NCBI RefSeq assembly: GCF_016107325.1
Contig: NZ_RCVT01000002.1
Span: forward strand, 1-64,000
DNA from: Sphingomonas sp. MA1305
Lineage (GTDB): Bacteria > Pseudomonadota > Alphaproteobacteria > Sphingomonadales > Sphingomonadaceae
Reading direction: 5' to 3'
DNA: 64,000 bases
Below are positions 1 to 9,870 of the stretch, piece after piece. Under the pieces are notes generated by a model. The model saw only the letters and a program-made list of their open reading frames with translations, did no database searches and had not been told where the DNA came from. The translations under genes and the position numbers were made by a program. How positions within the stretch are numbered: the stretch's first letter is position 1; each line of letters starts with the position of its first letter.

Positions 1-222
1 CGACGCCCTGTCCTACCCTCTTTGTGGAGGGCGACCTTGGCGCCTGATTTTCGGTGACCGTAGAAGCGAACCGTGTGGCCCGTCGCTGCGGTGACACCCC
101 TCTAGGCGGGGTGTTCCGAACGGTCAAACACTTTTTTGCATTTTTCTTTCAGATTGTCCGCAAACCCGCAGAAAAGCTGCGCTTTACCGGTTGTGAAGCC
201 CTCTCCGTCTAGCCCGCAGCGG
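1..222. other. Leader region before the flippase gene, no gene seen
   Basis: No coding sequence is supported here. A short inverted repeat with arms ACACCCC (94-100) and GGGGTGT (108-114) could be a weak terminator or leader hairpin. A T-run follows only about 18 bases later, so it is not a convincing intrinsic terminator. The motif CTGTCCTAC near base 8 resembles a motif seen at about 23,418 and 50,985. The tail of an upstream gene may lie outside the window. Confidence 0.4.
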
Positions 223-1704
223 ATGGACGCCGCGACGAATCACGCCCCTGCCGCCGCAGAATCGCTCGGGAATCAGATTCGCCGGGCGGTTATCTGGCGT
301 TCCGGCAGCCAGATCGTCGCCCAAATCCTGCAATGGGCTGCCACCTTCCTGGTCATCCGCATCCTCGATCCGCGCGATTATGGCCTCTACGCCATGACCG
401 GGGTGGTGCTGGTCTTCCTCAACATGCTCAACGGCTATGGGCTGGCGAGCGGACTGATCCAGCGCGAGGCGGTGACACCGCGTCAGATTCGCCAGCTGTT
501 CGGCATGCTCATCGCGCTCAACGTTGTGCTCGCCGTCGCGCAGCTTTCGATCGCGCCGCTCGCAGCGGCCTATTATGGCCAGCCGGCGGTCGCCCGGCTG
601 CTGCGTGTCCAGGCGCTGATCTATCTGATCACCCCGTTCGCCGCCCTGCCTTATGCCCTGCTCAGCCGGACGATGGATTTCCGGCGGCAGGCGACCGCCA
701 ATATCGCCGCCTCGATCACCGGGGCGCTGACCGCGCTTGCCGCGGCGCTGGCGGGCTGGGGCGTCTGGGCGCTCGTCGCGGCGCCGATCGCTCTCTATGC
801 GATGCGGGCATTGGTGCTGACCTGGGGCGCGCGCTCGCTGATGTGGCCGAGCTTCGACTTCCGTGGCGCGGGCCACCTTGCCCGCTTCGGCGGGATCATG
901 GCGGCCGGCCAGTTCTTCTGGTTCCTGCAGAGCCAGGCGGACGTGTTCATCGCCGGGCGTCACCTCACCGCGCACGCGCTCGGCATCTACACCACCGCGC
1001 TCTTCCTGGCGCAGATCTTCGTCTCCAAATTCGTGCCGCCACTCAACGAGGTGGCGTTCAGCGCCTATGCGCGGATGCAGGACGATCCCGGCGCGATCCC
1101 GCGCGGCTTCCTGCGCGCGGTGCGCATCATCATGCTGGTCGCCCTGCCCTTCTACGCCGGACTGGCCGTCACCGCAGTGCCGCTGGTGCTGACCGCGCTC
1201 GACCGCAAATGGGCAGAGGTCGTCCCGGTCGTCCGCCTGCTCGCGCTGGCGATGCCGTTCATGACGGTGCAGGTGCTCTACAGTCCCGCCTGCGACGCGC
1301 GGGGGCGGCCCGGCATCGGCGCACGCAACGGCGCCTTCGGTGCGTTGGTGCTCGCCGCCGCCTTCCTGGTCGGCGTGCGCTGGGGCGGCATCGGCCTCGC
1401 GTGGAGCTGGGTCGCCGCCTATCCCATCTATTTGGCGGTGAGCAGCTGGCGCTCGCTACCGGTGATCGGGGTGAGGGCACGCGACCTGCTCGCGGCGATC
1501 CTGCCGAGCGCGCTGGCCGCCCTCGGCATGGCGCTCGTCGTGCTTGCCGTCGACCGCGCCCTGCCGCCGCTGGCGCCGGCGCCGCGGCTCGCCGCCCTCG
1601 TCGCGGTCGGCGTGCTCACCTATGGCGGCACGCTCGTCCTGTTCGCCCGCACCACGTTGCGCGAGTTGATCGCCATCGTCCGCAAGCGGCCGCTGCCGGC
1701 CTGA
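223..1704 (+). CDS. Lipopolysaccharide/polysaccharide flippase (Wzx-like, MOP superfamily)
   Basis: A 493-residue integral membrane protein with about 12-14 hydrophobic segments throughout. It resembles the polysaccharide transporter (PST) branch of the MOP exporter superfamily, whose members flip lipid-linked oligosaccharides across the inner membrane. The N-terminal part (RRAVIWRSGSQIVAQ, then an ILDPRDYGLYAM stretch) is typical of Wzx/WzxC-like proteins. The ATG at 223 is preferred because it starts just before the first conserved amphipathic segment. An in-frame TTG at 136 would add 29 residues that look non-conserved. There is no glycosyltransferase immediately beside it in the window, so the cargo is unknown. 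The family call is firm; the substrate is not. Confidence 0.85.
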   Translation: MDAATNHAPAAAESLGNQIRRAVIWRSGSQIVAQILQWAATFLVIRILDPRDYGLYAMTGVVLVFLNMLNGYGLASGLIQREAVTPRQIRQLFGMLIALNVVLAVAQLSIAPLAAAYYGQPAVARLLRVQALIYLITPFAALPYALLSRTMDFRRQATANIAASITGALTALAAALAGWGVWALVAAPIALYAMRALVLTWGARSLMWPSFDFRGAGHLARFGGIMAAGQFFWFLQSQADVFIAGRHLTAHALGIYTTALFLAQIFVSKFVPPLNEVAFSAYARMQDDPGAIPRGFLRAVRIIMLVALPFYAGLAVTAVPLVLTALDRKWAEVVPVVRLLALAMPFMTVQVLYSPACDARGRPGIGARNGAFGALVLAAAFLVGVRWGGIGLAWSWVAAYPIYLAVSSWRSLPVIGVRARDLLAAILPSALAALGMALVVLAVDRALPPLAPAPRLAALVAVGVLTYGGTLVLFARTTLRELIAIVRKRPLPA

Positions 1705-1705
1705 G

Positions 1706-2131
1706 CTACTGGCGGATATAGTCGCGCATCGACTGCGCCTCCGCCTCGATCCGGTCGATGCGATATTTGACCAAGTCGCCGATCGACACGAAACCGATCA
1801 TCCGGCCGCCGTCGACGACGGGCAGATGGCGGATCCGACGCCGCGTCATCAGCGACAGCGCCGCGATCACCGGCTGGTCGGGCGCAACCTGCTCGACCGG
1901 GCTGGTCATCACCGCCGACAGCGGCTGGTCCAGCGCCGCCGCGCCGTCGCGCGCCACCGAATAGACGAGGTCGCGTTCTGAGAAGATACCCGCCACCGAG
2001 TCGCCGTCCATCACCGGCACCGCACCGATCCGCCGCTCGGCGAGCAACGCCACCGCCTCGGCGACGTGGGCATGCGCCGGCAACGACGCGACATCGTCGC
2101 CCTTCGTTAGCAGGATTGCCGCGATCGTCAT
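1706..2131 (-). CDS. CBS-domain pair protein
   Basis: A 141-residue protein made almost entirely of two CBS domains (roughly residues 5-62 and 70-130), a Bateman module that typically binds adenosyl ligands such as AMP, ATP or SAM. Family-typical strings include GAVPVMDGDSVAGIFSERDL in the first repeat and IRHLPVVDGGRMIGFVSIGDL in the second. There is no attached enzyme or transporter domain, so it is a stand-alone sensor of unknown partner. It converges on the flippase gene with a gap of one base and is divergent from the small membrane protein at 2.2 kb. Confidence 0.9.
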   Translation of the reverse strand: MTIAAILLTKGDDVASLPAHAHVAEAVALLAERRIGAVPVMDGDSVAGIFSERDLVYSVARDGAAALDQPLSAVMTSPVEQVAPDQPVIAALSLMTRRRIRHLPVVDGGRMIGFVSIGDLVKYRIDRIEAEAQSMRDYIRQ

Positions 2132-2197
2132 CCTCTCCTCCTTCTCGCTGCGGCCGGTGCGTGCCGGCCTGCTTCAGGTCATTGAGGAGATCACGAT

Positions 2198-2500
2198 TTG
2201 CCGTCACATGCAAAAGGTATGACGCACCACGGCCTCGACGATCCCTTGCTCGCCGCCCATGCCTGGGGTCGCTTCCGCACGATCATGGCGTGGATGACGC
2301 TGCTTGCCGCGATCGTCAGCGCCGGTGCGATCGCCGCGCTCGCCTGGGTCCAGGGCCCGCTGCATCTGGTGACGATGCTGGCGGTGATCGGCGGCGTCGG
2401 CGGATCGATCGTCATGGCGGGAGCGCTGATGGGGCTGGTCTTCCTCAGTTCGGGCACCGGCCATGACGAGGAGGTCGAGCGGTTCGACCGGCCGGACTGA
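2198..2500 (+). CDS. Small hypothetical membrane protein
   Basis: A protein of up to 100 residues with two strongly hydrophobic segments (approximately residues 30-50 and 59-84) and an acidic C-terminus (GHDEEVERFDRPD). No function is recognised. Two starts are possible: TTG at 2198 has a good Shine-Dalgarno (GAGGAG at 2184-2189) 7-8 bases upstream, while ATG at 2219 (MTHHGLDD) gives a 93-residue product but has only AAAAGG directly before it. The gene ends just before a strong two-way hairpin. Confidence 0.7.
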   Translation: MPSHAKGMTHHGLDDPLLAAHAWGRFRTIMAWMTLLAAIVSAGAIAALAWVQGPLHLVTMLAVIGGVGGSIVMAGALMGLVFLSSGTGHDEEVERFDRPD

Positions 2501-2532
2501 GGCCCGCCGCCACCGCCAGGCGAAGCCAACAC

Positions 2533-2571
2533 GAAAAAGCCGACCGTCCCGCGGGGGACGACCGGCTTTTT
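2533..2571. terminator. Bidirectional intrinsic terminator
   Basis: A long stem with A-run on the left and T-run on the right: GAAAAAGCCG at 2533-2542 pairs with CGGCTTTTTC at 2563-2572, and GTCCC pairs with GGGAC around a GCGG loop, with two internal mismatches. It lies between two convergent genes, the small membrane protein (plus) and the DUF4167 gene (minus), and would terminate both. Confidence 0.85.
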
Positions 2572-2591
2572 CGCTTATCGGATCGGCCGGA

Positions 2592-3413
2592 TCACTCCGC
2601 CGCCGGCGCCTCGGCGGCCGGGGTGCGGGTGGTGCGGCGACGGCGCGGCTTCGGCGCATCGTCGGCATCGTTCGCGACCAGCGTCAGCGACGGCGGCAGG
2701 CGATCGGCGTCGACGCCGTTGCTCTCCGGCTCGGCGGCCGGGGCCTCGACCTGCGCGTCGCGACGCGGGCGACCGCGGCGACGCGGCGCCGGCGCATCGG
2801 CCTCGATCACCGCTTCGGCCCGTGCCTCGAGCGATTCCCCTTCGCCAATCGTGTCGGCGCGGTGCTGGCCGGCGACCTCGACCGGCTGCTCGACATCGGT
2901 ACGGCGCGGCCGGCGCTCTTCCCAGTTGCGCGGCTGGCGCGGCTCGCCATCGGCGTTGCGCTGCTCGTTGCCGCGCTCGCGCCGGCGCTGCTGGCGACCG
3001 TCGTCCTGCGCATCCGGCCGGCGCATTTCGCTCTGGCGCATTTCACCGCCGTCCTGCTCGCCCGCGCGGATCGGTTCACCCTCGTCGCCGTAATCGTCGT
3101 CGTCGTTGAGGTCGAAGGGTTGCTGGCGGCGCGGCTGCTGGTCGTCGAACCGGCCGCGCTGATCGGCGATCACGCGGAAATAATGGTCTGCGAACTGCAG
3201 ATAATATTCGGTGTTGATCCGGTCGCCCTGGCGCTGCGCATCCGCGGCGAGGTTCTTGTACTTTTCGAGCAGCTGGTTGGCGTTGCCGCGTGCGCGACTG
3301 TCGATCCGGTTGCCGTTGTCGGGACGCCCCTGGCCGCCGCCCTGGCGCGGACCATTGTTGTTGCCGCCACCGCCACGGCCGCGACGACGACCGTTCTGCC
3401 GATTGTTTATCAA
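2592..3413 (-). CDS. DUF4167 domain-containing protein
   Basis: A 273-residue protein. The N-terminal domain (about residues 1-95) starts MINNRQNGRRRGRGGGG and contains the YYLQFADHYFRVIADQ stretch typical of DUF4167. The rest is low-complexity, Arg/Gln/Asp/Glu-rich and probably disordered, with short acidic patches and RRxR clusters. The basic RGG-like N-terminus suggests nucleic-acid binding, but the function is not established. The start is TTG at 3413, with an AGGA about 8 bases upstream. In alphaproteobacteria this gene commonly follows prfA-prmC, as here. A long open frame on the opposite strand is a composition artefact. Confidence 0.88.
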   Translation of the reverse strand: MINNRQNGRRRGRGGGGNNNGPRQGGGQGRPDNGNRIDSRARGNANQLLEKYKNLAADAQRQGDRINTEYYLQFADHYFRVIADQRGRFDDQQPRRQQPFDLNDDDDYGDEGEPIRAGEQDGGEMRQSEMRRPDAQDDGRQQRRRERGNEQRNADGEPRQPRNWEERRPRRTDVEQPVEVAGQHRADTIGEGESLEARAEAVIEADAPAPRRRGRPRRDAQVEAPAAEPESNGVDADRLPPSLTLVANDADDAPKPRRRRTTRTPAAEAPAAE

Positions 3414-3701
3414 GCTACTGTCCTATGATCCGAGTATGTGGTCCATGAAACCAAACTGGCCCAAGCTCCTGCCCACCAAGGGCTTTCCCGACCCGATGGC
3501 GCAAACTTCCGGCGCCCGCGCGCGGTTCACCGCGACACGTGGGCCCTGCCATGGCCGCTTCCCCAGCGGCTGTCATGACGAAGGATGCGGGCCATCGCCC
3601 TGCGATCAACCACATAACGGTGATGATGCGTGCCCCGTCGCTGCAATAGCGGTCGCGGGGGCGGTCCTACAAGCGAAATATGTGGCGTTGACCACGATCT
3701 T
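3414..3701. other. Intergenic region between prmC and the DUF4167 gene
   Basis: A 288-base gap with no supported gene. Short open frames on both strands lack a ribosome-binding site and any recognisable motif. It probably carries the promoter of the DUF4167 gene. A GGTCCTACAAG motif at 3663-3673 is reminiscent of the GTCCTACA motif found at about 23,420 and 50,985, but the flanks do not match. Confidence 0.4.
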
Positions 3702-4529
3702 TCAAGGCGTAGCGAGCAGGCAGCGATCGCGCCCGCCGAGATCGCGATGCACGCTGGTCCTCAGGCCCGCCGCCGCGAACAGCGCCGAAACCGCCTCCGC
3801 CTGCGTGTGGCCGATCTCCACCGCGGCGCAGCCGCCCGGCGCGATCAGGCGCGGCAATTGGGTCGCGAGCTGGCGGTAATCGTCCAGTCCGTCGTCGCCC
3901 GCGAACAAGGCGGCGGCCGGCTCGTAGGTCCGCACCTCGTCGGGCAGCCATTCGTCCGTCCCGATATAGGGCGGATTGGCGAGGATCAGGTCGAAGCGCC
4001 CGTCGACCGCGGCCGCCCAGTCGCCCTGCACGAAGTGCGCCCGCTTCGCCATGCCGAGCGTCGCCGCGTTGCGCCGCGCATAGGCCAGCGCCGACGCCGA
4101 CCGATCGACGCCCAGCCCCGCCGCCGGCCATTCGTCCAGTGCGGCGAGCAGCAGGGTGCCGGGCCCGGTGCCGAGATCGAGCACGGTCGACGGCGCGCGC
4201 CCGGCGAAGTGTGCGCCGGCCGCGACCAGCACCGTCTCGCTGTCGGCGCGGGGCACGAGTGCGCCCGGCCCGACCTCGAGGTCGATCGTCCAGAAGCCGC
4301 GGGAGCCGGTGATATAGGCGACCGGCTCGTGCCGCTCGCGCCGCGCGACGAGGTCCCAGAAGGCTGCCGGCACCTCGCGCTGCGGGTCGAGCAGCAAGGC
4401 GTTGCGCTCGATGCCGAGCGCATGAGCGAGCAGCAGTTCGGCATCGAGCCGGGGCGTCTGTGAAAAGGCGAAACGGGCGGCGGCGTCCGCGAGGGCGGCG
4501 CTGACCGCGTGAGACGCACTCACCTCCAT
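3702..4529 (-). CDS. prmC: Peptide chain release factor N5-glutamine methyltransferase
   Basis: A 275-residue SAM-dependent methyltransferase that methylates the GGQ glutamine of release factors RF1 and RF2. An N-terminal helical domain (residues 1-80) precedes the Rossmann-type catalytic domain. SAM motif I is VLDLGTGPGTL (about 116-126) and the catalytic NPPY motif is at 185-188. It lies downstream of prfA, its own substrate gene, on the same strand. The ATG at 4529 sits one base from a 30-bp perfect inverted repeat and lacks its own spaced Shine-Dalgarno. An in-frame GTG at 4523 is an alternative. Confidence 0.95.
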   Translation of the reverse strand: MEVSASHAVSAALADAAARFAFSQTPRLDAELLLAHALGIERNALLLDPQREVPAAFWDLVARRERHEPVAYITGSRGFWTIDLEVGPGALVPRADSETVLVAAGAHFAGRAPSTVLDLGTGPGTLLLAALDEWPAAGLGVDRSASALAYARRNAATLGMAKRAHFVQGDWAAAVDGRFDLILANPPYIGTDEWLPDEVRTYEPAAALFAGDDGLDDYRQLATQLPRLIAPGGCAAVEIGHTQAEAVSALFAAAGLRTSVHRDLGGRDRCLLATP

Positions 4530-4530
4530 T

Positions 4531-4634
4531 CGTCATCCCGGCGGAAGCCGGGACCCATGGTCGCGAGCGGCCGATGGCGTGCGATGCCGCTAGCCGCACC
4601 GAGTCCATGGGTCCCGGCTTCCGCCGGGATGACG
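4531..4634. repeat. Intergenic 30-bp perfect inverted repeat (GTCATCCCGG family)
   Basis: Arms at 4531-4560 and 4605-4634 are exact reverse complements over 30 bases, with a 44-base loop. Each outer end reads CGTCATCCCGG and inner end CCCATGG. It lies in the prfA-prmC gap on the transcribed strand and ends one base before the prmC start codon. Related copies occur at 5.8, 18.9 and 60.8 kb. Confidence 0.9.
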
Positions 4635-4676
4635 AGGGAGGAAGGCGCGCCGCTGGCCTTCACCCGTCGCCCACGC

Positions 4677-5750
<1,074 letters not shown>

Positions 5751-5769
5751 GCGCGCGGCGCTCCCACCC

Positions 5770-5866
5770 CGTCATTCCCGCACAGGCTGGAATCCAGACA
5801 CGCAGGCGGCGTGGCCCTTGCGATCCGGCAGAGGTTCTGGATCTCCGCCTGCGCGGGGATGACGGC
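5770..5866. repeat. Intergenic inverted repeat (GTCATCCCCGC family)
   Basis: Imperfect inverted arms at about 5770-5798 and 5836-5866, with outer ends CCGTCAT/ATGACGG and inner ends ATCCAGA/TCTGGAT. It sits between hisS and prfA on the same transcript. It is a variant of the 4.5-kb repeat and closest in sequence to the copy at 60.7-60.8 kb. Confidence 0.82.
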
Positions 5867-5871
5867 TATGG

Positions 5872-7116
5872 TCACCGCAGCGCCTCCGCCACATCGCCGA
5901 GCGCCACCTGCCGCTGCTCCCCGCTCGCCAGCGTCTTCACCTGCACGACGCCCGCCGCCAGCTCGTCGTCGCCGAGGATCAGCGCATGGCGCGCGCCCAA
6001 TGCATCGGCCTTCGCCAGCCGCTGCTTCATCTTGCCCTTGTATGCCATGTCAACCGCAAGGCCCGCGCGGCGCAGCGCCGCCAGCAACCCGGTCGCGCGC
6101 GTCTCCGCCGGCGCACCCATCGGTACGATCACCGCGTCGATCGTCGGCAGCGCCGGCTCCTCCAGCAGCATCGCCAGCCGCTCGACCCCCGCCGCCCAGC
6201 CGACACCCGGCGTCGGCGCGCCGCCCAGGCTCTCGATCAGCCCGTCGTAGCGGCCGCCCGCCAGCACCGTGCCCTGCGCGCCGAGCCGGTCGGTGACGAA
6301 CTCGAACGCAGTGTGGCGGTAATAATCGAGGCCCCGCACCAGCCGCGGGTTGCGCGTCCATGCCACCCCGGCCGCGTCCAGTCCGGCGGTGACCGCGTCG
6401 AAGAAGGCGCGCCCCTCGTCGGTCAGGAAGGCGTCGATGTCGGGTGCCGCATCGGCGATGCCGCGGTCGCGCGGGTCCTTGGAATCGAGGATGCGCATCG
6501 GATTCTTGTCGAGCCGGACCAGGCTGTCCTCCGACAGATCGCCGCGATGTCCCTCGAAATGCGCGACCAATGCCGCGCGCCACGCGTCGCGCGTCGCGGC
6601 ATCGCCGAGCGTGTTGAGCTGCAGCGTCACCCCGTCCGCGATGCCGAGCTCGCGCAGCAGCTGGTCCGCCATCACCAGCAATTCGACGTCGGCGGCCGGC
6701 TCGGCCGCACCCAGGATCTCCGCATCGATCTGGTGGAACTGGCGATAGCGTCCCTTCTGCGGCCGTTCGTAGCGGAACACCGCGCCGCTGGTCGCCAGCT
6801 TGAGCGGCGCATGTTGCTGCCACCCTTCGGTCAGGAAGGCGCGCGCGATGCCGGCGGTGAACTCCGGGCGCAGCGTCAGCGAATCGCCGCCACGATCGGG
6901 AAACGTGTACATCTCCTTCGACACGACGTCGGTCGTCTCGCCGATCGAGCGCGCGAACACCGCCGTGTCCTCGAACACCGGCACCTCGACCCGGCCGAAG
7001 CAATAGAGGCGCCGCACCCGGTCGAACGTGTCGAGCACATGCCCGAACCGCCGCTGCTCCTCGCCGAAGATGTCCTGGGTGCCGCGCACCCGGCGCGGAG
7101 TTTCGATACGGGCCAT
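5872..7116 (-). CDS. hisS: Histidine--tRNA ligase
   Basis: A 414-residue class II aminoacyl-tRNA synthetase that charges tRNA-His. Motif 2 is visible as [16 protein letters not shown] (about 114-129). The histidine-specific HisA motif appears as [15 protein letters not shown] around residues 259-273, followed by GGRYDGL. A C-terminal anticodon-binding domain covers about the last 95 residues. Length is normal. It is the first gene of a minus-strand block hisS-prfA-prmC, with an inverted repeat between each pair. Confidence 0.97.
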   Translation of the reverse strand: MARIETPRRVRGTQDIFGEEQRRFGHVLDTFDRVRRLYCFGRVEVPVFEDTAVFARSIGETTDVVSKEMYTFPDRGGDSLTLRPEFTAGIARAFLTEGWQQHAPLKLATSGAVFRYERPQKGRYRQFHQIDAEILGAAEPAADVELLVMADQLLRELGIADGVTLQLNTLGDAATRDAWRAALVAHFEGHRGDLSEDSLVRLDKNPMRILDSKDPRDRGIADAAPDIDAFLTDEGRAFFDAVTAGLDAAGVAWTRNPRLVRGLDYYRHTAFEFVTDRLGAQGTVLAGGRYDGLIESLGGAPTPGVGWAAGVERLAMLLEEPALPTIDAVIVPMGAPAETRATGLLAALRRAGLAVDMAYKGKMKQRLAKADALGARHALILGDDELAAGVVQVKTLASGEQRQVALGDVAEALR

Positions 7117-7165
7117 AATCGCCGGGTATCTAGGCGAGCCGCCGACGAATCGCTAGCGCTGCGAT

Positions 7166-7825
7166 ATGACCGAACAACAACGTTGGTGGGGAATCGGCAA
7201 ACGGGTGGCGCCGCCGCGCTTCGCCCTGTTCGCGCTCCTGTTCGTCGCCGGCCTGGCGCTGCTCATCCCGGCGATCGGCAAGGGGCGCGGCACGATGGTG
7301 GCCTTCGACGGCGCCAGCCTGATCTTCCTGCTGTCGCTGATCCCGCTGTTCCGCCGCGGCGATATCGACCACATGCGTCGCGCGGCGCGCGACAACGACG
7401 CCAATCGCGCCGTCCTGCTCGGCATCACCGGCGCGACGATGCTGGTGATCCTGGTCGCGGTCGCCGGCGAGCTGAAGGGCAAGAACGACACCTATGCGAT
7501 CGTGCTGGTGATCGTGACGCTGGTGCTCGCCTGGCTGTTCTCGAACATGGTCTATGCGCTGCACTATGCGCATCTGTTCTACAGCGCCGCCGACAAGGGC
7601 GGGAAGGATGCCGGTGGGCTGTGCTTCCCGGATTGCGACCAGCCCGATTATTGGGACTTCCTCTATTTCAGCTACACGCTCGGCATGACCTTCCAGACGT
7701 CGGACGTGTCGATCGCCTCGCGACGCCTGCGCCGCGTCGCGATCGGCCAGTGCCTCGCCGCCTTCGTCTTCAATCTCGGTGTCGTCGCCTTCTCGATCAA
7801 CGTGCTGGGCGGCGGCGGCAACTGA
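7166..7825 (+). CDS. DUF1345 domain-containing membrane protein
   Basis: A 219-residue protein with about five hydrophobic segments (near residues 20-40, 45-62, 92-110, 120-140 and 190-212) and the DUF1345 signature. Between the last two segments it has DFLYFSYTLGMTFQTSDVSI, a re-entrant-loop-like stretch also found in DUF1345 relatives and loosely resembling the pore helix and filter of tetrameric cation channels. No biochemical function is assigned to this family to my knowledge. It is divergent from hisS with a 49-base gap. Confidence 0.85.
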   Translation: MTEQQRWWGIGKRVAPPRFALFALLFVAGLALLIPAIGKGRGTMVAFDGASLIFLLSLIPLFRRGDIDHMRRAARDNDANRAVLLGITGATMLVILVAVAGELKGKNDTYAIVLVIVTLVLAWLFSNMVYALHYAHLFYSAADKGGKDAGGLCFPDCDQPDYWDFLYFSYTLGMTFQTSDVSIASRRLRRVAIGQCLAAFVFNLGVVAFSINVLGGGGN

Positions 7826-7919
7826 ATCGCCCTTCTGCCGGCGCCGATGTGAAGGGACTGGACGGCTGACGTTTCAGCCGCCTAACATCCCGCCATTCCT
7901 TCAGCCGCAAAGGCCTTCC

Positions 7920-9839
7920 ATGCACGCCAAGCTTCTCGTCGCTGCCCTGCTCGCGTCCGCCGTCGCCGTTCCGGCGCTGGCCCAGGTTCCCGCCGGCAAC
8001 ACCGCGCCCCAGCCGGTCCCCTTCGTCGACACCATTCCCGACGCGGTCGATACGCCCTATCCCGGCGTCATCAAGCTCGATGTCGACGCGACCGACACGG
8101 AGCGCGGCATCTTCCGGGTTAAGGAGACGATCCCGGTCGCCAAGAGCGGCCCGGTCGCGCTGCTCTACCCGAAGTGGCTGCCCGGCAACCACGCCCCGCG
8201 CGGCGAGATCGAGAAGCTCGCCGGCCTGGTGATCCGCGCCAACGGCCGTATCCTGCCTTGGACGCGCGATCCGGTCGACGTCTACGCCTTCCACATCGAC
8301 GTGCCCGCCGGCGCCAAGACGCTGGACGTCGAATTCCAGTTCATCTCCGCGACGCAGGGCAATCAGGGCCGCGTCGTCGCGACGCCGGCGCTGATCAGCC
8401 TGCAGCCCAATTCGGTCAGCCTCTATCCGGCCGGCTATTTCACCCGTCAGATCCCGATCCAGATGACCGCGCGCTTCCCCGCAGGCTGGACCGCGGCGGG
8501 CGCGGTGCCGTCGAAGGCCGCGGGGTCGGTCTATGCCTATCAGCAGACCAATTACGAGATCCTGGTCGATTCGCCGGTGCTCGCCGGCCGCTACGGCAAG
8601 ACCTGGCCGCTATCGCCGCGCGTCAACCTCAACGTCTTCGCCGATTCGCCCGATCTGCTCGCCGCCAAGCCCGAGCAGATCGAGGCGCACAAGCGGCTCG
8701 TCGACCAGGCGGTGAAGACCTTCGGCGCGCAGCATTACGACCATTACGAATTCCTGGTCTCGCTCAGCGACCAGCTCGGCGGCATCGGCCTCGAACATCA
8801 CCGGTCGTCGGAGGACGGCACCGCCAAGACCTATTTCACCGAATGGGATTCCAACGTCGCGGCGCGCAATCTGCTGCCGCATGAATTCACCCACAGCTGG
8901 GACGGCAAGTTCCGCCGCGGCGCCGATCTGTGGACGCCCGATTTCCGTACGCCGATGCGCGATTCGCTGCTCTGGGTGTACGAAGGCCAGACGCAATTCT
9001 GGGGCTATGTGCTGCAGGCGCGCTCCGGCCTAGTCAGCAAGCAGGACACGCTCGACGCTTATGCGGCGATCGCCGGCAGTTACGACCTCGCGCCCGGCCG
9101 CCAGTGGCGCGACCTGGTCGACACGACCAACGATCCGATCATCTCCGCGCGCCGGCCGAAGGGCTGGACCAGCTGGCAGCGCAGCGAGGATTATTACAAC
9201 GAAGGCCTGATGGTCTGGATGGAGGTCGATGCGATGCTCCGCCAGAAGTCGGGTGGCACCAAGTCGATCGACGATTTCGCCCGCGCCTTCTTCGGCATCC
9301 GCGACGGTGATTATGGCGAGGTCACCTATACGTTCGACGACGTCGCCAAGACGCTGAACGGCATCGTCCCCTACGACTGGGCCGGCTTCCTCAACCAGCG
9401 GCTGACCGAGACGGGCAAGCCCGCGCCGGTCAACGGCTTCGCGATGAACGGCTACAAGCTCGTCTACACCGATACGCCGACCAAATACTTCAGCAGGCTG
9501 GAGAAGAGTCGCGGCACCGATGTCACCTATTCGATCGGCCTCAACGTCGGCCCGGACGGCAACGTCAACGGCGTGATCTGGGATTCGCCAGCGTTCAAGG
9601 CGGGTCTCGACGTCGGCACGCAGATCCAGGCGATCGGCGGCGAGGCGTATAGCGGCGATCGCCTGAAAGCCGCGATCGTCGCGGCCAAGACGTCGAAGGA
9701 GCCGATCCAGCTACTGGTCAAGAATGGGCCACGGTTCCGTAACGTCGCCATCGACTATCATGGCGGTCCCCGCTATCCGCGCCTCGAGAAGGTCGGCACC
9801 GGCGAAGGCGGGCTCGATCGTCTTCTGGCCCCGCGCTGA
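7920..9839 (+). CDS. M61 family metallopeptidase (glycyl aminopeptidase-like)
   Basis: A 639-residue exported peptidase. A signal peptide covers residues 1-21 (MHAKLLVAALLASAVAVPALA, cleaved before QVPAG). The catalytic zinc motif HEFTH is at 321-325, with a downstream glutamate in LWVYEGQTQFW (E355), and the GLEHHRSS stretch before it is typical of M61. The C-terminal part (about 540-620) has a PDZ fold pattern (SPAFKAGLDVGTQIQAIGG). The start at 7920 is chosen because it begins the signal peptide. It likely acts in the periplasm on peptides. Confidence 0.92.
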   Translation: MHAKLLVAALLASAVAVPALAQVPAGNTAPQPVPFVDTIPDAVDTPYPGVIKLDVDATDTERGIFRVKETIPVAKSGPVALLYPKWLPGNHAPRGEIEKLAGLVIRANGRILPWTRDPVDVYAFHIDVPAGAKTLDVEFQFISATQGNQGRVVATPALISLQPNSVSLYPAGYFTRQIPIQMTARFPAGWTAAGAVPSKAAGSVYAYQQTNYEILVDSPVLAGRYGKTWPLSPRVNLNVFADSPDLLAAKPEQIEAHKRLVDQAVKTFGAQHYDHYEFLVSLSDQLGGIGLEHHRSSEDGTAKTYFTEWDSNVAARNLLPHEFTHSWDGKFRRGADLWTPDFRTPMRDSLLWVYEGQTQFWGYVLQARSGLVSKQDTLDAYAAIAGSYDLAPGRQWRDLVDTTNDPIISARRPKGWTSWQRSEDYYNEGLMVWMEVDAMLRQKSGGTKSIDDFARAFFGIRDGDYGEVTYTFDDVAKTLNGIVPYDWAGFLNQRLTETGKPAPVNGFAMNGYKLVYTDTPTKYFSRLEKSRGTDVTYSIGLNVGPDGNVNGVIWDSPAFKAGLDVGTQIQAIGGEAYSGDRLKAAIVAAKTSKEPIQLLVKNGPRFRNVAIDYHGGPRYPRLEKVGTGEGGLDRLLAPR

Positions 9840-9870
9840 GGGAAAGCGCGGTTTCTTACAAGGGAATTGC

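Noticed and set aside
94-114. Hairpin as intrinsic terminator upstream of the flippase
   Set aside because: The stem is only 7 bp and the T-run is about 18 bases downstream, so termination is not convincing.
2463-3428. Long plus-strand open frame opposite the DUF4167 gene
   Set aside because: It is a composition artefact of GC-rich DNA; the minus-strand frame has a recognisable DUF4167 domain and the plus-strand product is compositionally odd with no motif.
3414-3701. Small protein genes in the prmC-DUF4167 gap
   Set aside because: Frames on both strands lack ribosome-binding sites and any conserved-looking motif.
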